DNA of 64,000 bases from Leptospira selangorensis (GTDB lineage Bacteria; Spirochaetota; Leptospiria; Leptospirales; Leptospiraceae), in NCBI RefSeq assembly GCF_004769405.1, contig NZ_RQES01000016.1, positions 186,001 to 250,000 on the forward strand, written 5' to 3'. The notes beneath the pieces are model-generated. The model ran no database searches. It saw only the letters and a list, made by a program, of their open reading frames with translations, and was not told where the DNA came from. Positions 35,679 through 45,713 of the stretch are shown here, in pieces (position 1 is the stretch's first letter; each line of letters begins with the position of its first letter). The position numbers were made by a program, and so were the translations under genes.

Positions 35679-36793
35679 AACGCTCTCTCAGCTCTATCTC
35701 CCACATAATTCCAATGCCCCATCTTACGATCCTGTCTTGGATCGGACTTACCATAAAGATGCAGAGTGTATCTTTCATCAGAAAGATACTTCGCCCAAAG
35801 GTCTGAATCAGGGAGATAATCTTGTCCTAAGATATTTTTCATGGAAGAAGGTTGAGAAGAAAGTTCAGAAGGAAGAGGAAGTCCAGTAAGGCATCTCAAT
35901 TGAAGTTGGAACTGAGAAATATTTGCTCCGTTTTGAGAGAAATGACCTGAGTTATGAGGTCTTGGAGCAAATTCATTTAGAACGATCTTATCACCTTTGA
36001 TAAAAAATTCTAATCCGAATACGCCAATATAATCTATTCCTTCTGCCAGGATTTTCGCAGATTCTACCATTTGTTTTTTGATCGAGTCTGAAAAATTCCC
36101 GGGATGAATGGTAGTATCCAAGATATGATTTTTGTGAATATTTTCAGAAGGAGAATAACAAAGTATATTTCCCTTTTGATCTCTTGCTAAAATTACTGAA
36201 CCTTCTTTATCGAATTCATACCATTCTTCTAAGATCAGATCAAGCGGTTCTTGTCCAAGTGAGCCGACCCATGCCCTGAACTCTTCTTTGGTTTTGAATT
36301 TTGTTTGTCCTTTTCCATCATAACCGAAGGAAGAAGTTTTTAATACGGCAGGGAACTTGGATGTCTCTGCCGCTTTTGTCGCTTCTGCTTTGTTTGTGAT
36401 CGGATAAAAAGGTACAGTAGGAAGTCCTAATTTAGAAAATAATGTTTTTTCTCGGATCCTATGTTGTGCGATCCGGATACACTCCGGACTCGGGAAAACC
36501 GGAAGAGAATTTTTTTTAGAATATTCGGAGATAAAATTTAATTCCGCGCCAGGTATATTCTCGAATTCGAATGTAAGTGCGTCTATGGACTTCAGAAATA
36601 TTTGAAGTGAATTTTCGTCCTCATAGGGAGCAACTGTTTCGGAAGCTCCAACTAAGGAAGCAGGGCTATTTCTTTCAGGAGAATAAACGGATACTTGATA
36701 ACCCATTCGGATTGCTTCTTGAGCAAACATTCTTCCGAGTTGCCCTGACCCCATCACCCCGAGTCTTGCGGAAGGAACTAGAATTTTTGTCAT
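35675..36793 (-). CDS. purK: N5-carboxyaminoimidazole ribonucleotide synthase
   Basis: 372 residues of the ATP-grasp family. It carboxylates AIR to N5-CAIR using ATP and bicarbonate. [21 protein letters not shown] starts the protein; [17 protein letters not shown] and [16 protein letters not shown] are family motifs. Its ATG overlaps the purE stop by four bases, so the two are coupled. Confidence 0.95.
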   Translation of the reverse strand: MTKILVPSARLGVMGSGQLGRMFAQEAIRMGYQVSVYSPERNSPASLVGASETVAPYEDENSLQIFLKSIDALTFEFENIPGAELNFISEYSKKNSLPVFPSPECIRIAQHRIREKTLFSKLGLPTVPFYPITNKAEATKAAETSKFPAVLKTSSFGYDGKGQTKFKTKEEFRAWVGSLGQEPLDLILEEWYEFDKEGSVILARDQKGNILCYSPSENIHKNHILDTTIHPGNFSDSIKKQMVESAKILAEGIDYIGVFGLEFFIKGDKIVLNEFAPRPHNSGHFSQNGANISQFQLQLRCLTGLPLPSELSSQPSSMKNILGQDYLPDSDLWAKYLSDERYTLHLYGKSDPRQDRKMGHWNYVGDRAERAF

Positions 36794-37278
36794 ATTAGGT
36801 CTTTATTTTTGGACAATGCTTCTTCTCTGATATCGTTTCTGTATTGTTCCAATTTTTGTGATAATGTTTCGTCTTGTAGGGACAATATTCTTGCAGCAAG
36901 TAACCCTGCGTTTTTTGCTCCTGCAGTTCCGATCGCAAGTGTTCCGACTGGAACTCCTCCTGGCATCTGCACTATGGATAAAAGACTGTCCATTCCAGAT
37001 AGAGCCTTACTTTGCACTGGTACTCCTAACACAGGTAGAGTAGTGAGAGAAGCCACCATTCCTGGAAGATGAGCCGCTCCGCCTGCGCCTGCGATGATGA
37101 TCTCAAAACCTTTGGATCTTGCAGATTTAGAAAATTCGAATAATAACTCTGGAGAACGATGCGCGGATACGATTTCGGTATGGGATTCTATTCCAAACTG
37201 TTTTAGGATGCTGACCGCTTCTTTCATCGTTTCCCAATCGGAACTGCTTCCCATTATAATAGCGACTTTCGTTTTCAC
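36790..37278 (-). CDS. purE: N5-carboxyaminoimidazole ribonucleotide mutase
   Basis: 162 residues. It converts N5-CAIR to [34 protein letters not shown] and [18 protein letters not shown] are the class I PurE motifs. The start is GTG at 37278. Together with purK it forms the bacterial two-step route. Confidence 0.95.
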   Translation of the reverse strand: MKTKVAIIMGSSSDWETMKEAVSILKQFGIESHTEIVSAHRSPELLFEFSKSARSKGFEIIIAGAGGAAHLPGMVASLTTLPVLGVPVQSKALSGMDSLLSIVQMPGGVPVGTLAIGTAGAKNAGLLAARILSLQDETLSQKLEQYRNDIREEALSKNKDLI

Positions 37279-37325
37279 ACTTGCAAATTCCTTTAATATC
37301 GATCTCTAGGCAAGTCCGAAAACAC

Positions 37326-38747
37326 TTAAGAACCGTTGGTCTTGGAATTTAATTCTTCTACCGCTCTTTCTAATTTCATTCCTCTGGAGGCCTTTGCTAA
37401 AAGATAAGCGCCTGGAGGCACTTCTTTGCGGATCGTATCCACTAAGTTTTTGAGTCCTTCTTCATCGCCTGGAAAGGAGAAGGATAGAAGTCCCTGATTT
37501 GCTTTCTTTCGGAAACTTTTTAGTGCGTGAGAAGATTCTGTTCCGAATAGAAAGACACCTTTACAGTTCTTTAAACCTGCTGCAAAACTTCCGATCTCAG
37601 TATGGAATTTGCGGGAATAATTTCCTACTTCTTTCATGTCTCCAAGTACTGCGTAAAATCCTTCTTCTCCGGAGATCTGTGAACATGCTTCCAAAGAAGA
37701 TAACATAGATTCTCTATTTGCGTTGTATGTATCGTTTAGAATTTTATAATTTCCTACTTGGAGATCCAATCGTTTGTCACCGGCTCTGAAGTTCTCGATA
37801 CCGTTCTGTATCCATTCTGTAGGAGTTCCAACTTCTTCCAAAAGGGAAATACATAGTGCTAGGTTTTCCAATAACTTGATCCCGGGAAGGCTCCAATCTA
37901 GTATAGAATTTAGGAATGAGATCTTAAATCCCTCTCGATTGGTTTCTAATATTTCTATTCTTCTTTTAAGAGGGACCGATTTAAATTTGATCCCGAAACG
38001 TAGGCATCTTCGCTTTAGAAAATTCTTATATTCTCCCGTTTCCGGATAGAATAATACTCCACCTTTGTTCATTCCTTCCAGGACTTCCGCTTTCGCTTTT
38101 GCGATCCCTTTTCTGGAACCTAATAATTCTATATGAGCTGTTCCAATAGTGGTTATAAGTGAATAATCAGGCCTTGCCATTTTGGTCAGCCTGGAAATTT
38201 CACCCGCGTGGTTCATTCCCATCTCACATACTACATATCTGGTCTTTGAGTTGATCTTAAATAATGTGAATGGAACTCCGATTTCATTATTATAGTTTTT
38301 TTCAGTGACCAATAAACCTTCTTCCAATGGAGAAAGGCAGGAGGATAAGATCTCTTTTGTGGTGGTTTTTCCACTAGAACCTGTGACTGCGATCAATATT
38401 GGATTAAATCTGGATCTATGAAATGTAGCAAGCTTGCCTAAAGCGAGTAATGTGTCTTTGACTTGGATTGCTTTAGATCTTTGTTCTGAACTAAGGTTTT
38501 CTAAAATTGGATGATCCTTCTCGCATAAAAAATATGAGGCTCCTTTTTCCAAGGCATCCAATATAAATTCATGTCCGTCTCTATTTCCTCGTAAAGGTAC
38601 GAATAAGGACCCGGGCTCCACCATTCCGGATGCTGTGCTGATACTTGTGATCTCCGATTCTTTTTGAAAGGAAAAGTCGGATGGACTTTGTAGTATCCTT
38701 CTTACTGTTTCGGGATCGTATTGGAATGGGGCTTTCATCAGACCCAA
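37326..38747 (-). CDS. murF: UDP-MurNAc-tripeptide--D-Ala-D-Ala ligase
   Basis: 473 residues. It adds D-Ala-D-Ala to finish the cell-wall precursor. AVTGSSGKTTTKEIL is the ATP loop; YVVCEMGMNHAGEI and LNDTYNANRESM are MurF motifs. The start is uncertain: a TTG at 38747 has AGGA five bases upstream, while the ATG at 38738 has no well-placed site. It lies more than 9 kb from the main cell-wall cluster, separated by the glycan island and purine genes, on the opposite strand. Confidence 0.92.
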   Translation of the reverse strand: MGLMKAPFQYDPETVRRILQSPSDFSFQKESEITSISTASGMVEPGSLFVPLRGNRDGHEFILDALEKGASYFLCEKDHPILENLSSEQRSKAIQVKDTLLALGKLATFHRSRFNPILIAVTGSSGKTTTKEILSSCLSPLEEGLLVTEKNYNNEIGVPFTLFKINSKTRYVVCEMGMNHAGEISRLTKMARPDYSLITTIGTAHIELLGSRKGIAKAKAEVLEGMNKGGVLFYPETGEYKNFLKRRCLRFGIKFKSVPLKRRIEILETNREGFKISFLNSILDWSLPGIKLLENLALCISLLEEVGTPTEWIQNGIENFRAGDKRLDLQVGNYKILNDTYNANRESMLSSLEACSQISGEEGFYAVLGDMKEVGNYSRKFHTEIGSFAAGLKNCKGVFLFGTESSHALKSFRKKANQGLLSFSFPGDEEGLKNLVDTIRKEVPPGAYLLAKASRGMKLERAVEELNSKTNGS

Positions 38748-38829
38748 TATCTTCCTACCTAAAATACTCGCAGTCTATTTTTAAAAATTCCTCTTGCAAG
38801 CTTCCGGTTCCGGTTTTCAAGTATGCGGG

Positions 38830-39873
38830 ATGCGAAAAACCAAGGTTGTTTTAATCGGTTTGGGAAGGATTGCTTCATCCTTGGAAAAAGATCCGTATAG
38901 ATCCAAGCCTTGTACTCATTCCGGTGTCTTATTTTCTCCTTGGGGTAAAAGGAATTTTGAGTTTCTGGGAGGCATCGATCCTAATCCGGATAAAAGGGAG
39001 AAGTTTCGTAAGCAGTGGAAATTACCCGAGCACGTTACCTTCTCCGATCTTGATCATCTATCTTCTAAATATAAACCTGATCTTGCGATCATCTCCAGTC
39101 CTTCCGAATCTCATTATAGAAATGCGCTCGAATGGATCGAGAGAGGTGTTAAAAATTTTCTGATAGAAAAACCGGTTTGTGAAACTTTCTTACAAGCAAA
39201 GGATCTGGAAAAGCTTTCCCGTAAAAAAGGGATCCGAATTTGGGTCAATCACGAGAGAAGATATCATCCTAAATACGTATGGGCAAAGCGGGTTTTGGAT
39301 TCTCAAAAATACGGGCCAATTCGTACGATCCGCGCATCCGTTTTGACTTCTGCCTTAGCCCCTGGCCGAGCATTCCAAGGAAGGACTGGGCCATTATTCC
39401 ATGATGGAACTCATGCAGTTGATTTGATCCATTGGTTTTTGGGCAAACCGGATCGGATCCGTTCTTCTTTGACTAGACGAAAGGGGATACCTATCGAAGA
39501 TAGAGCACTTGCATTTTTGGAATATAAATCCGGGCCCGCGGTGTTTCTGGAAGCGGGGGGCGCTAGGAAATATTTTCAATTCGAGATGGATATTATGACC
39601 TCCGAGGCACGTATCCTTCTATCCAACGATGGTATGAGACTTTTCGTTTCCAAACCTTCCAAGAAATACAAGGGATTTAATAGTTTGACGGAAGTCTCAT
39701 TTCCCGAAAAATCATTCCTCGGATCGAACCCGTTTATGAACCTTTATGCGGAGATACGCAATGTTCTTACGGGAAAATCAGTAAGAATGACCGGGGATAT
39801 CGGAGAAAATCTAGGCATCATGGAACTTCTACATAAGATCAAAACCGTCGCCGAAATTAGAACAGTTTCGTAA
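38830..39873 (+). CDS. Gfo/Idh/MocA-family oxidoreductase
   Basis: 347 residues, NAD(P)-dependent. The Rossmann start VVLIGLGRIASSLEKD follows the ATG at 38830; the EKP motif (FLIEKPVCETF) and GTHAVDLIHWFLGKPD support the family. The substrate is probably a sugar or sugar derivative. It begins an apparent plus-strand operon (next gene 10 bases later). Divergent from murF. Confidence 0.85.
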   Translation: MRKTKVVLIGLGRIASSLEKDPYRSKPCTHSGVLFSPWGKRNFEFLGGIDPNPDKREKFRKQWKLPEHVTFSDLDHLSSKYKPDLAIISSPSESHYRNALEWIERGVKNFLIEKPVCETFLQAKDLEKLSRKKGIRIWVNHERRYHPKYVWAKRVLDSQKYGPIRTIRASVLTSALAPGRAFQGRTGPLFHDGTHAVDLIHWFLGKPDRIRSSLTRRKGIPIEDRALAFLEYKSGPAVFLEAGGARKYFQFEMDIMTSEARILLSNDGMRLFVSKPSKKYKGFNSLTEVSFPEKSFLGSNPFMNLYAEIRNVLTGKSVRMTGDIGENLGIMELLHKIKTVAEIRTVS

Positions 39874-39883
39874 ATCTAAGCCT

Positions 39884-41587
39884 ATGCCTTCAAATTCCCA
39901 ATCTACAAATTCAAATCAATTGCCTTCTTATTCCGCGAGAGGAAGATACTATAGAGGTAGCTTCTTTCTTTGGAAAAAAATATTCAGTCTATTCTGGTAT
40001 TATAAATTTGTAAGATTATTTCTTTCTTCCAAATCAAGAGAAGAAAGAGAATTAGAATTTTATAAATCATTGGGTTTTGAGTGTAGGGACTTCTTTCTGA
40101 AAATGGGAGGAGTGTATGTAAAACTCGGTCAATATTTCGCATCACTCTCTCATCTATTCCCTGAAAGTTTTACGGAACCTTTGCAGGATTTACAGGATCG
40201 TGTTCCTCCTCATCCTTTTTCCGAGATTAAAGAAAGGTTCAAAAAAGAATTCGGAAAAGAGATCGCACAAGTGTTTCCCGATATTTCAGAAGCGCCTCTT
40301 GCATCGGCATCCATCGCCCAGGTTCATTCCGCCACTTTTAAGGGAGAAAAAGTAGCGGTTAAAATTTTATATCCAGGCATCGAAGATATTATCGAAAAAG
40401 ATCTAAAGGCAGTTCGTAAGTTCCTGAAAAGGATTAATCGATTCTTGGTCACATTCGATTTCAAAATAGTTCATAAGGAAATTGCGAAATTAGTAGGAAG
40501 AGAAACGGATCTTCGTTTAGAGGCCGAGTCCATGGACCGTATGGCCAGATATTTTGCAGAAGAGCCTGATTATGTTTTTCCTAAGTTATTTCCCGAGTGG
40601 AGCGGCAAGAGTGTTCTGACCGCTCAATTTATAGAAGGGAAACGTATCACTCAAGCCGGTACTTTAAAAAAAGGACAGGCAAAGTCCAGGCCGGTCGATC
40701 TTCTGATCAGAGCTTATATCCTTATGATATTTGAATATAGGTTTTATCATGCGGATCCTCATCCGGGAAATATGATCTATACTCCGGATGAAAAACTTTG
40801 TTTTATAGATTTCGGAGCAGTAGGGGAAATCCCTCCTAGCCAAGCACTTGCTCTCAGAAAGATCATTCTTTGTGCTATGACAAAGGACTATCCTGCACTC
40901 GTAGAGGCTCTAGATGAGTTAGGACTTATTTCTAAAAAAGCGGATAGAGAGAAGCTGGAAGAAGTAGTCCGTTACTCCATGGAAAAACTTTCTAAGTTTT
41001 TATCCGATACGGATTCATTTAAGAATATTAAATTCGAGCAGATTCATACTCTTGAAGATCTGAAATTTTTAAAAGAGATCAATTCAAGTCTTCGTGGACT
41101 TCTCCGAATGATCCAATTGCCGACCGCTCTTGTTCCTTTGGAAAGAGTTCTAGGTCTTCTGGTCGGAATTACTGCAAACTTGGATCCATACCGTACTGTT
41201 TTGGATTATGGAGAAAAACCATTTAAGGGACTGGTCTTCCAAGGAGAGAACCAATGGCAAAAGGTTCTTGTTCAGGAAGGTGGTATCTGGGGACAGGCGG
41301 TTTCTCTTCCTGGAGAATTATTACAGGCGGTTAAAAATTTAAACCGAGGAAAGCAGGCTTATAAACTTCCGGATCTGGAACAACATACTAAGAAGATGTA
41401 TTCTTTAGGTCATCAGATCATCAGTGCAGCATTCATACTTTTTGGTATCCATTATGGAACCGATAGATTGGATAAAGGGATCGAAACTCAAGCAATGGTG
41501 GCTTACGGAGTATCCGTTTTCTTCGGAATCCTCCTTGCTCTATCCGTTATCAAAAATAAATTCAGCTCTAAAAGGAATCGTCAGTGA
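39884..41587 (+). CDS. AarF/ABC1/UbiB-family atypical kinase
   Basis: 567 residues. Family motifs are all present: [15 protein letters not shown] (KxGQ), [13 protein letters not shown] (alanine-rich loop), [10 protein letters not shown] (lysine), [10 protein letters not shown] and [10 protein letters not shown]. Two membrane helices lie near the C-terminus. UbiB proteins support quinone synthesis or lipid handling; because a futalosine menaquinone gene is present at 13.5 kb, a role in menaquinone is possible but not shown. The stop overlaps the lspA start. Confidence 0.9.
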   Translation: MPSNSQSTNSNQLPSYSARGRYYRGSFFLWKKIFSLFWYYKFVRLFLSSKSREERELEFYKSLGFECRDFFLKMGGVYVKLGQYFASLSHLFPESFTEPLQDLQDRVPPHPFSEIKERFKKEFGKEIAQVFPDISEAPLASASIAQVHSATFKGEKVAVKILYPGIEDIIEKDLKAVRKFLKRINRFLVTFDFKIVHKEIAKLVGRETDLRLEAESMDRMARYFAEEPDYVFPKLFPEWSGKSVLTAQFIEGKRITQAGTLKKGQAKSRPVDLLIRAYILMIFEYRFYHADPHPGNMIYTPDEKLCFIDFGAVGEIPPSQALALRKIILCAMTKDYPALVEALDELGLISKKADREKLEEVVRYSMEKLSKFLSDTDSFKNIKFEQIHTLEDLKFLKEINSSLRGLLRMIQLPTALVPLERVLGLLVGITANLDPYRTVLDYGEKPFKGLVFQGENQWQKVLVQEGGIWGQAVSLPGELLQAVKNLNRGKQAYKLPDLEQHTKKMYSLGHQIISAAFILFGIHYGTDRLDKGIETQAMVAYGVSVFFGILLALSVIKNKFSSKRNRQ

Positions 41588-42141
41588 AATATTTCGAAAA
41601 GAAGTTCTTAGAGGTATATCCCCCTATCTTTATCATAAGCGTGATTGTTGGAACAGTTATAGATCTAGTTACCAAATACATCGCTATACTCTATCTAAGA
41701 CCTCATAACCCGATCGAATTGATGGGAGATTTTTTCCGTTTAACCCTGACTTTCAACACAGGTTTTGTGATGGGGCTCTTCCAAGGATTTCCAAGAACCT
41801 CTTTGTCTCTGACAGCAGTAGCGATCTTAGTGTTAATCGCATATCGTTGGAAAAATTCCGACCTGGGTCATCCCGCAGGCTGGGCGCTTGTAATGTCGGG
41901 AGCATTCGGAAATTTTATAGATAAGTTTTTCGTGAAAATTATCGGGATCGGAGCTGAGTTCGGATTCGTAGAAAATCGTTACGAAGGAAGATTTATCGGA
42001 GTGGTGGACTTCTTAGACTTCGATTGGCCGAACTGGCTTTTGATCGATCGATGGCCCGCGTTTAACTTCGCGGACTCCTGCGTGAGTGTGGGATTGGTAA
42101 TACTGATCCTGACTATGAAAATCGAAGAGGATAAGAAGTAG
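41584..42141 (+). CDS. lspA: Lipoprotein signal peptidase II
   Basis: 185 residues, four membrane helices. It cleaves lipoprotein signals after lipidation, needed for the many lipoproteins here. [36 protein letters not shown] and FNFADSC carry the conserved residues, including both catalytic aspartates. The start is a GTG overlapping the upstream stop (GTGA). A loop of about 30 residues before the last helix is longer than in E. coli. Confidence 0.93.
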   Translation: MKYFEKKFLEVYPPIFIISVIVGTVIDLVTKYIAILYLRPHNPIELMGDFFRLTLTFNTGFVMGLFQGFPRTSLSLTAVAILVLIAYRWKNSDLGHPAGWALVMSGAFGNFIDKFFVKIIGIGAEFGFVENRYEGRFIGVVDFLDFDWPNWLLIDRWPAFNFADSCVSVGLVILILTMKIEEDKK

Positions 42142-42143
42142 TT

Positions 42144-42671
42144 TTGAATTTCCTACAACTCCCTATCTGGAAAAAGATAATAAAGAAAAAAGGGACCTCC
42201 AATCCGGAGATCATACGTTTCCTTCGAGAGACTTCCGTATTCGGAAAATTAAAAAGAAGGACTTTGCACGAGATAGCAAGACTTGTCCACGTTAGACAAT
42301 ATTCCGAGGGAGAGGAAATTTTCAGACAGGGAGAAGCCGGAGCAGGATTTTATATGATCTTTGACGGTAAGGTAGCGATCCGCTCGGTTAGAGACGGGGT
42401 AGAATTAGACCTAGCCCATCTTGACCAACATTCATTCTTCGGAGAACTTTCCTTATTCTCCGAAGAGAGAAGGACAGCAACTGCAATCGCTCAAGAGCCA
42501 TCTACCTTACTCGGATTTTTCCAACCTGATTTAAAAGAAATTATAGAGACCAAACCTAAGATCGGGATTGAGATACTTTTGAGTCTTACCGGAGTTGTGG
42601 TAGAAAGACTCCAGAAAACCAATCAGTTACTGGAAAAAGCATACTATAAGGGCAAACAAAAAAATGCCTGA
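42144..42671 (+). CDS. Cyclic-nucleotide-binding domain protein
   Basis: 175 residues, cytosolic. One CNB domain (about 30-150): EIFRQGEAGAGFYMIFDGKVA and the phosphate-binding cassette FFGELSLFSEERRTATA, in which the Glu and Arg that hold the nucleotide are kept. No DNA-binding domain is visible, so it is not a CRP-type regulator. The start is TTG, two bases after lspA. It overlaps the next gene by eight bases. Confidence 0.85.
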   Translation: MNFLQLPIWKKIIKKKGTSNPEIIRFLRETSVFGKLKRRTLHEIARLVHVRQYSEGEEIFRQGEAGAGFYMIFDGKVAIRSVRDGVELDLAHLDQHSFFGELSLFSEERRTATAIAQEPSTLLGFFQPDLKEIIETKPKIGIEILLSLTGVVVERLQKTNQLLEKAYYKGKQKNA

Positions 42672-43758
42672 TACGAAACCGCTCTCTACATACGTAATCC
42701 GATCTATCTTTTTCTTTTTAGTAGGGGCGGCCATCGTATTTTTTACAATCGGTCTGCAACTTCTTATAGTGCCGATTGCTCTTTCCTTAATTCTGTTCTA
42801 TATATTTAACGGAACTATAAACTACTTCGAAACATTGGGAGTGCCCAGGATTGTTTCGGTTGCCATCCTGATTTTTTTACTCTGTCTTCCTATCTATCTA
42901 ATCGCTACGGAAGTAGCACCTCCGATCGTTTCCACTTTACAACCTATTATGAAAAGTTGGAAACAGGATATAGATGACGCTAAGTTTAAATACCTGGTAG
43001 TCGGTTTCCAGCTTAGGTTTAATGATTATCCTGCAAGCTGGGAAGATACGATCCGCCCTGATGAATTGGTAAAACAAGCGGCCGAAATGATCCATGCTCA
43101 GGTAAGCGGCTTGGTTTCTATAATTCCGACGTTGATCGGATACTTGGTGGTCACACCATTATTCGCATTTTTATTCCTGTTAAACGGGAACGGAGTATAT
43201 AAGAATATAGTAAGCCTTGTGCCGAATCGATACTTCGAAATGACCTTAATGGTAGCTTCAAAGATCAACGAACAGATTACCAATTATTTAAGAAGTTTGG
43301 TAATCCAAAGTGCGATTATTACTGCGATCTCTATGATCGGTTTTTATGTGATCGGCTTAAAGTTCTTTTATATCTTCGCCTTATTCGCAGGGATCGCAAA
43401 CTCGATTCCATATTTAGGCCCTATTATCGGGATGGTTCCTCCATTATTCATGACTTTGACCCAAGGTGCCGGGATTTTTACTCCGAATGGCATCAATGAA
43501 GGAATGGGAATGTATGAATTGATGGTCGCGATCTTGATTGTAGTGCTGATCGCACAAGCCGTGGATAACTTTTTCGTTCAGCCTGTTATTATCTCGGATG
43601 CTGTTTCTCTACATCCAGTGATCGTAGTAGGTGCAGTCACTGTAGGAGGAAGTCTCCTTGGAATTGCAGGGATGCTTGTTGCAGTTCCACTAGCTGCGAT
43701 CCTGAAAGTGACGATTGCTTCTCTTTATAGATCCATGAAAGATCATAAGCTGCTTTGA
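42664..43758 (+). CDS. AI-2E/PerM-family exporter
   Basis: 364 residues, about eight membrane helices, of the TqsA/YdiK/PerM family. IANSIPYLGPIIGMVPP and VDNFFVQPVIISDAVSLHPVIVV are the family signatures. The cargo is unknown; members move autoinducer-2, ions or other small molecules. Last gene of the operon, with a strong terminator overlapping its stop. Confidence 0.85.
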   Translation: MPDTKPLSTYVIRSIFFFLVGAAIVFFTIGLQLLIVPIALSLILFYIFNGTINYFETLGVPRIVSVAILIFLLCLPIYLIATEVAPPIVSTLQPIMKSWKQDIDDAKFKYLVVGFQLRFNDYPASWEDTIRPDELVKQAAEMIHAQVSGLVSIIPTLIGYLVVTPLFAFLFLLNGNGVYKNIVSLVPNRYFEMTLMVASKINEQITNYLRSLVIQSAIITAISMIGFYVIGLKFFYIFALFAGIANSIPYLGPIIGMVPPLFMTLTQGAGIFTPNGINEGMGMYELMVAILIVVLIAQAVDNFFVQPVIISDAVSLHPVIVVGAVTVGGSLLGIAGMLVAVPLAAILKVTIASLYRSMKDHKLL

Positions 43759-43770
43759 ACAAAGCAGCTT
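43747..43770 (+). terminator. Intrinsic terminator of the lspA-region operon
   Basis: AAGCTGCTTT-GAAC-AAAGCAGCTT forms a perfect 10-pair stem containing the TGA stop of the exporter gene, followed by a T-rich tract. Confidence 0.8.
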
Positions 43771-43782
43771 TGACTTCTTCTT

Positions 43783-45321
43783 TTATTCAGCTCCAATTCC
43801 TAAATAAACTCTGACCTTTTCGGATTCGAATTTTGCAGCAGCATTTTCGTCCGGGAACAGTTTAGAAAAAATGAATGCTGATATAAATGCCAAGGACATG
43901 GAAACGATCGCAGGATTTTTTAAAGGAAAAATTGCCTGATCGAATTTGAAAACATCCACCCAAACTGTAGGACTAAATATTATAAACAAGGTCGCGGAAA
44001 TCGAACCGATCAGAATGGAGAATACTCCTCCTGCTGTGCTAAAATTTTTCCAGAGAATGGATAAAAATAATGCTGGGAAGTTTCCACTTGCTGCGATAGC
44101 AAATGCCAATCCCACCATAAAGGCAACGTTCTGGTCCTTGAACAAGATCCCGAGTAGAATACTGACTATACTGAAAACGACAGTCGCTTTTTTAGCGACA
44201 GAGACTTGTTCATCTTCGGTTGCTTTACCTTCCGTAAATACGTTGAAGTAAAGATCATGAGAGATGGTAGAAGCAGCTGCCAATGTTAAACCTGCAACCA
44301 CTGCAAGGATTGTGGCAAATGCTACTGCTGCGATAAATCCTAAAAATGGTGTCCCTCCAAGTAACTCGGCTAAAAGTGCGGCCGCCATATTTCCACCCTT
44401 ATCAATTCCGGCGATCTGTTCTCTTCCTATGAGAACTGCGGCAGCAAAGCCTACTATCGGAATGATGATATAAAAATAACCTATGAAAGTGGTAGCATAA
44501 GCCACGGATTTTCTAGCTTCTTTTGCATCAGGCACAGTATAAAATCTCATTAGAATATGAGGTAAACCTAATAGACCGAACATTAAAGCTAGTCCCAAGG
44601 AAATGGAGTCGATTGGGCTAGAGGCAAATCCTCCCGGCTCTAAGGCTGTTCTTCCGAATTTGGTTTCCACTGCGGAGAATAAATTCTCCAAACTAAAACC
44701 GAATTGTGCCATTGATAGAATCACGAGTAGGGTGACTCCGAAAAGAAGAAGGCAGGCTTTGATGATCTGCACCCAGGTGGTTGCGATCATTCCTCCAAAC
44801 AAAACGTATAGGAGCATGACCCCGCCCACGATCAGGACCGCTAACTCATAAGGAAGTCCGAACATTAGATTGATCAGCTTTCCTGAACCTACGATCTGAG
44901 CGATAGAGTATGTGATCGTGACTAAAATCCCGCCGATGGAAGCAACGATACGAATAGGTTTTTGTTTTAAACGAAAAGCTAATACGTCCGCAAAAGTATA
45001 TTTCCCTAAATTACGCAATGGCTCCGCAAGAAGGAACATGAGTGCCGGCCAACCTACAAGCCAGCCGACCGCATAGATGATCCCGTCATAACCTTTTAAA
45101 GCCACCATTCCTGAAATTCCCAAGAAGGAAGCGGCGGACATGAAGTCTCCGGAAAGTGCTAAACCATTTTGGAAACCTGTAATGGATCTGCCCGCTGCAT
45201 AAAACTCACTGGAAGTTTTAGTTTTTTTAGCGGCCCAATAAGTGATCCCTAATGTAAGAACTACGAATACTACAAAGAATAGAACGGAGATAAAATTCGG
45301 TTGGCCTAAAGAGGATTCCAT
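43783..45321 (-). CDS. Sodium:solute symporter, acetate-permease type
   Basis: 512 residues, about 13 membrane helices, of the SSS family. SEFYAAGRSITGFQNGLALSGDFMSAASFLGISG is the ActP-like signature region (split across about residues 38-70), and LGLPHILMRFYTVPDAKEARKS supports the acetate/monocarboxylate subgroup. It is coupled by a one-base overlap to a DUF485 gene, the usual actP-yjcH arrangement. Acetate or another short organic acid is the likely cargo. Confidence 0.9.
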   Translation of the reverse strand: MESSLGQPNFISVLFFVVFVVLTLGITYWAAKKTKTSSEFYAAGRSITGFQNGLALSGDFMSAASFLGISGMVALKGYDGIIYAVGWLVGWPALMFLLAEPLRNLGKYTFADVLAFRLKQKPIRIVASIGGILVTITYSIAQIVGSGKLINLMFGLPYELAVLIVGGVMLLYVLFGGMIATTWVQIIKACLLLFGVTLLVILSMAQFGFSLENLFSAVETKFGRTALEPGGFASSPIDSISLGLALMFGLLGLPHILMRFYTVPDAKEARKSVAYATTFIGYFYIIIPIVGFAAAVLIGREQIAGIDKGGNMAAALLAELLGGTPFLGFIAAVAFATILAVVAGLTLAAASTISHDLYFNVFTEGKATEDEQVSVAKKATVVFSIVSILLGILFKDQNVAFMVGLAFAIAASGNFPALFLSILWKNFSTAGGVFSILIGSISATLFIIFSPTVWVDVFKFDQAIFPLKNPAIVSMSLAFISAFIFSKLFPDENAAAKFESEKVRVYLGIGAE

Positions 45322-45629
45322 TATCTATTCTCCGATTCTAATTTAGATTTTAATACTTCTACTTCTTGGTCGTAATATTTATTGGCCCAGAAAACATATA
45401 AGAATGTGAGCAACCAGGAGAATAAGATTACGGATGCACCCGCATATAATCCGTAGTTACCGGTTCCTAACTTTTGTGTAACCCATTCCTTCTTTAAGGC
45501 GATGATGAGTATAAATCCGTAATAGTTCAGGAATAGGAAAAACAATAAAACGAAACTAACTGTCCATCTAGTCCGTACTAATTTTTTAAACTCGATGGAT
45601 TCGATCAATTGATGAGCTTTTATCTTCAT
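45321..45629 (-). CDS. DUF485 (YjcH-like) membrane protein
   Basis: 102 residues, two membrane helices. The start at 45629 follows AAGGA with six bases of spacing; an upstream frame to 45680 has none. FKKLVRTRWTVSFVLLFFLFLNYYGFILIIAL is the family pattern (residues about 12-43). It is always found beside acetate-type symporters and probably helps their folding or activity. Stop and start of the pair share one base. Confidence 0.88.
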   Translation of the reverse strand: MKIKAHQLIESIEFKKLVRTRWTVSFVLLFFLFLNYYGFILIIALKKEWVTQKLGTGNYGLYAGASVILFSWLLTFLYVFWANKYYDQEVEVLKSKLESENR

Positions 45630-45713
45630 ATGAAGTCCTTGGAACGGCGGAGAGAATAGAATTATACCTCCGGTTGGCAAGGATAAAATTAAATAATCGC
45701 AGATATCTTAATC

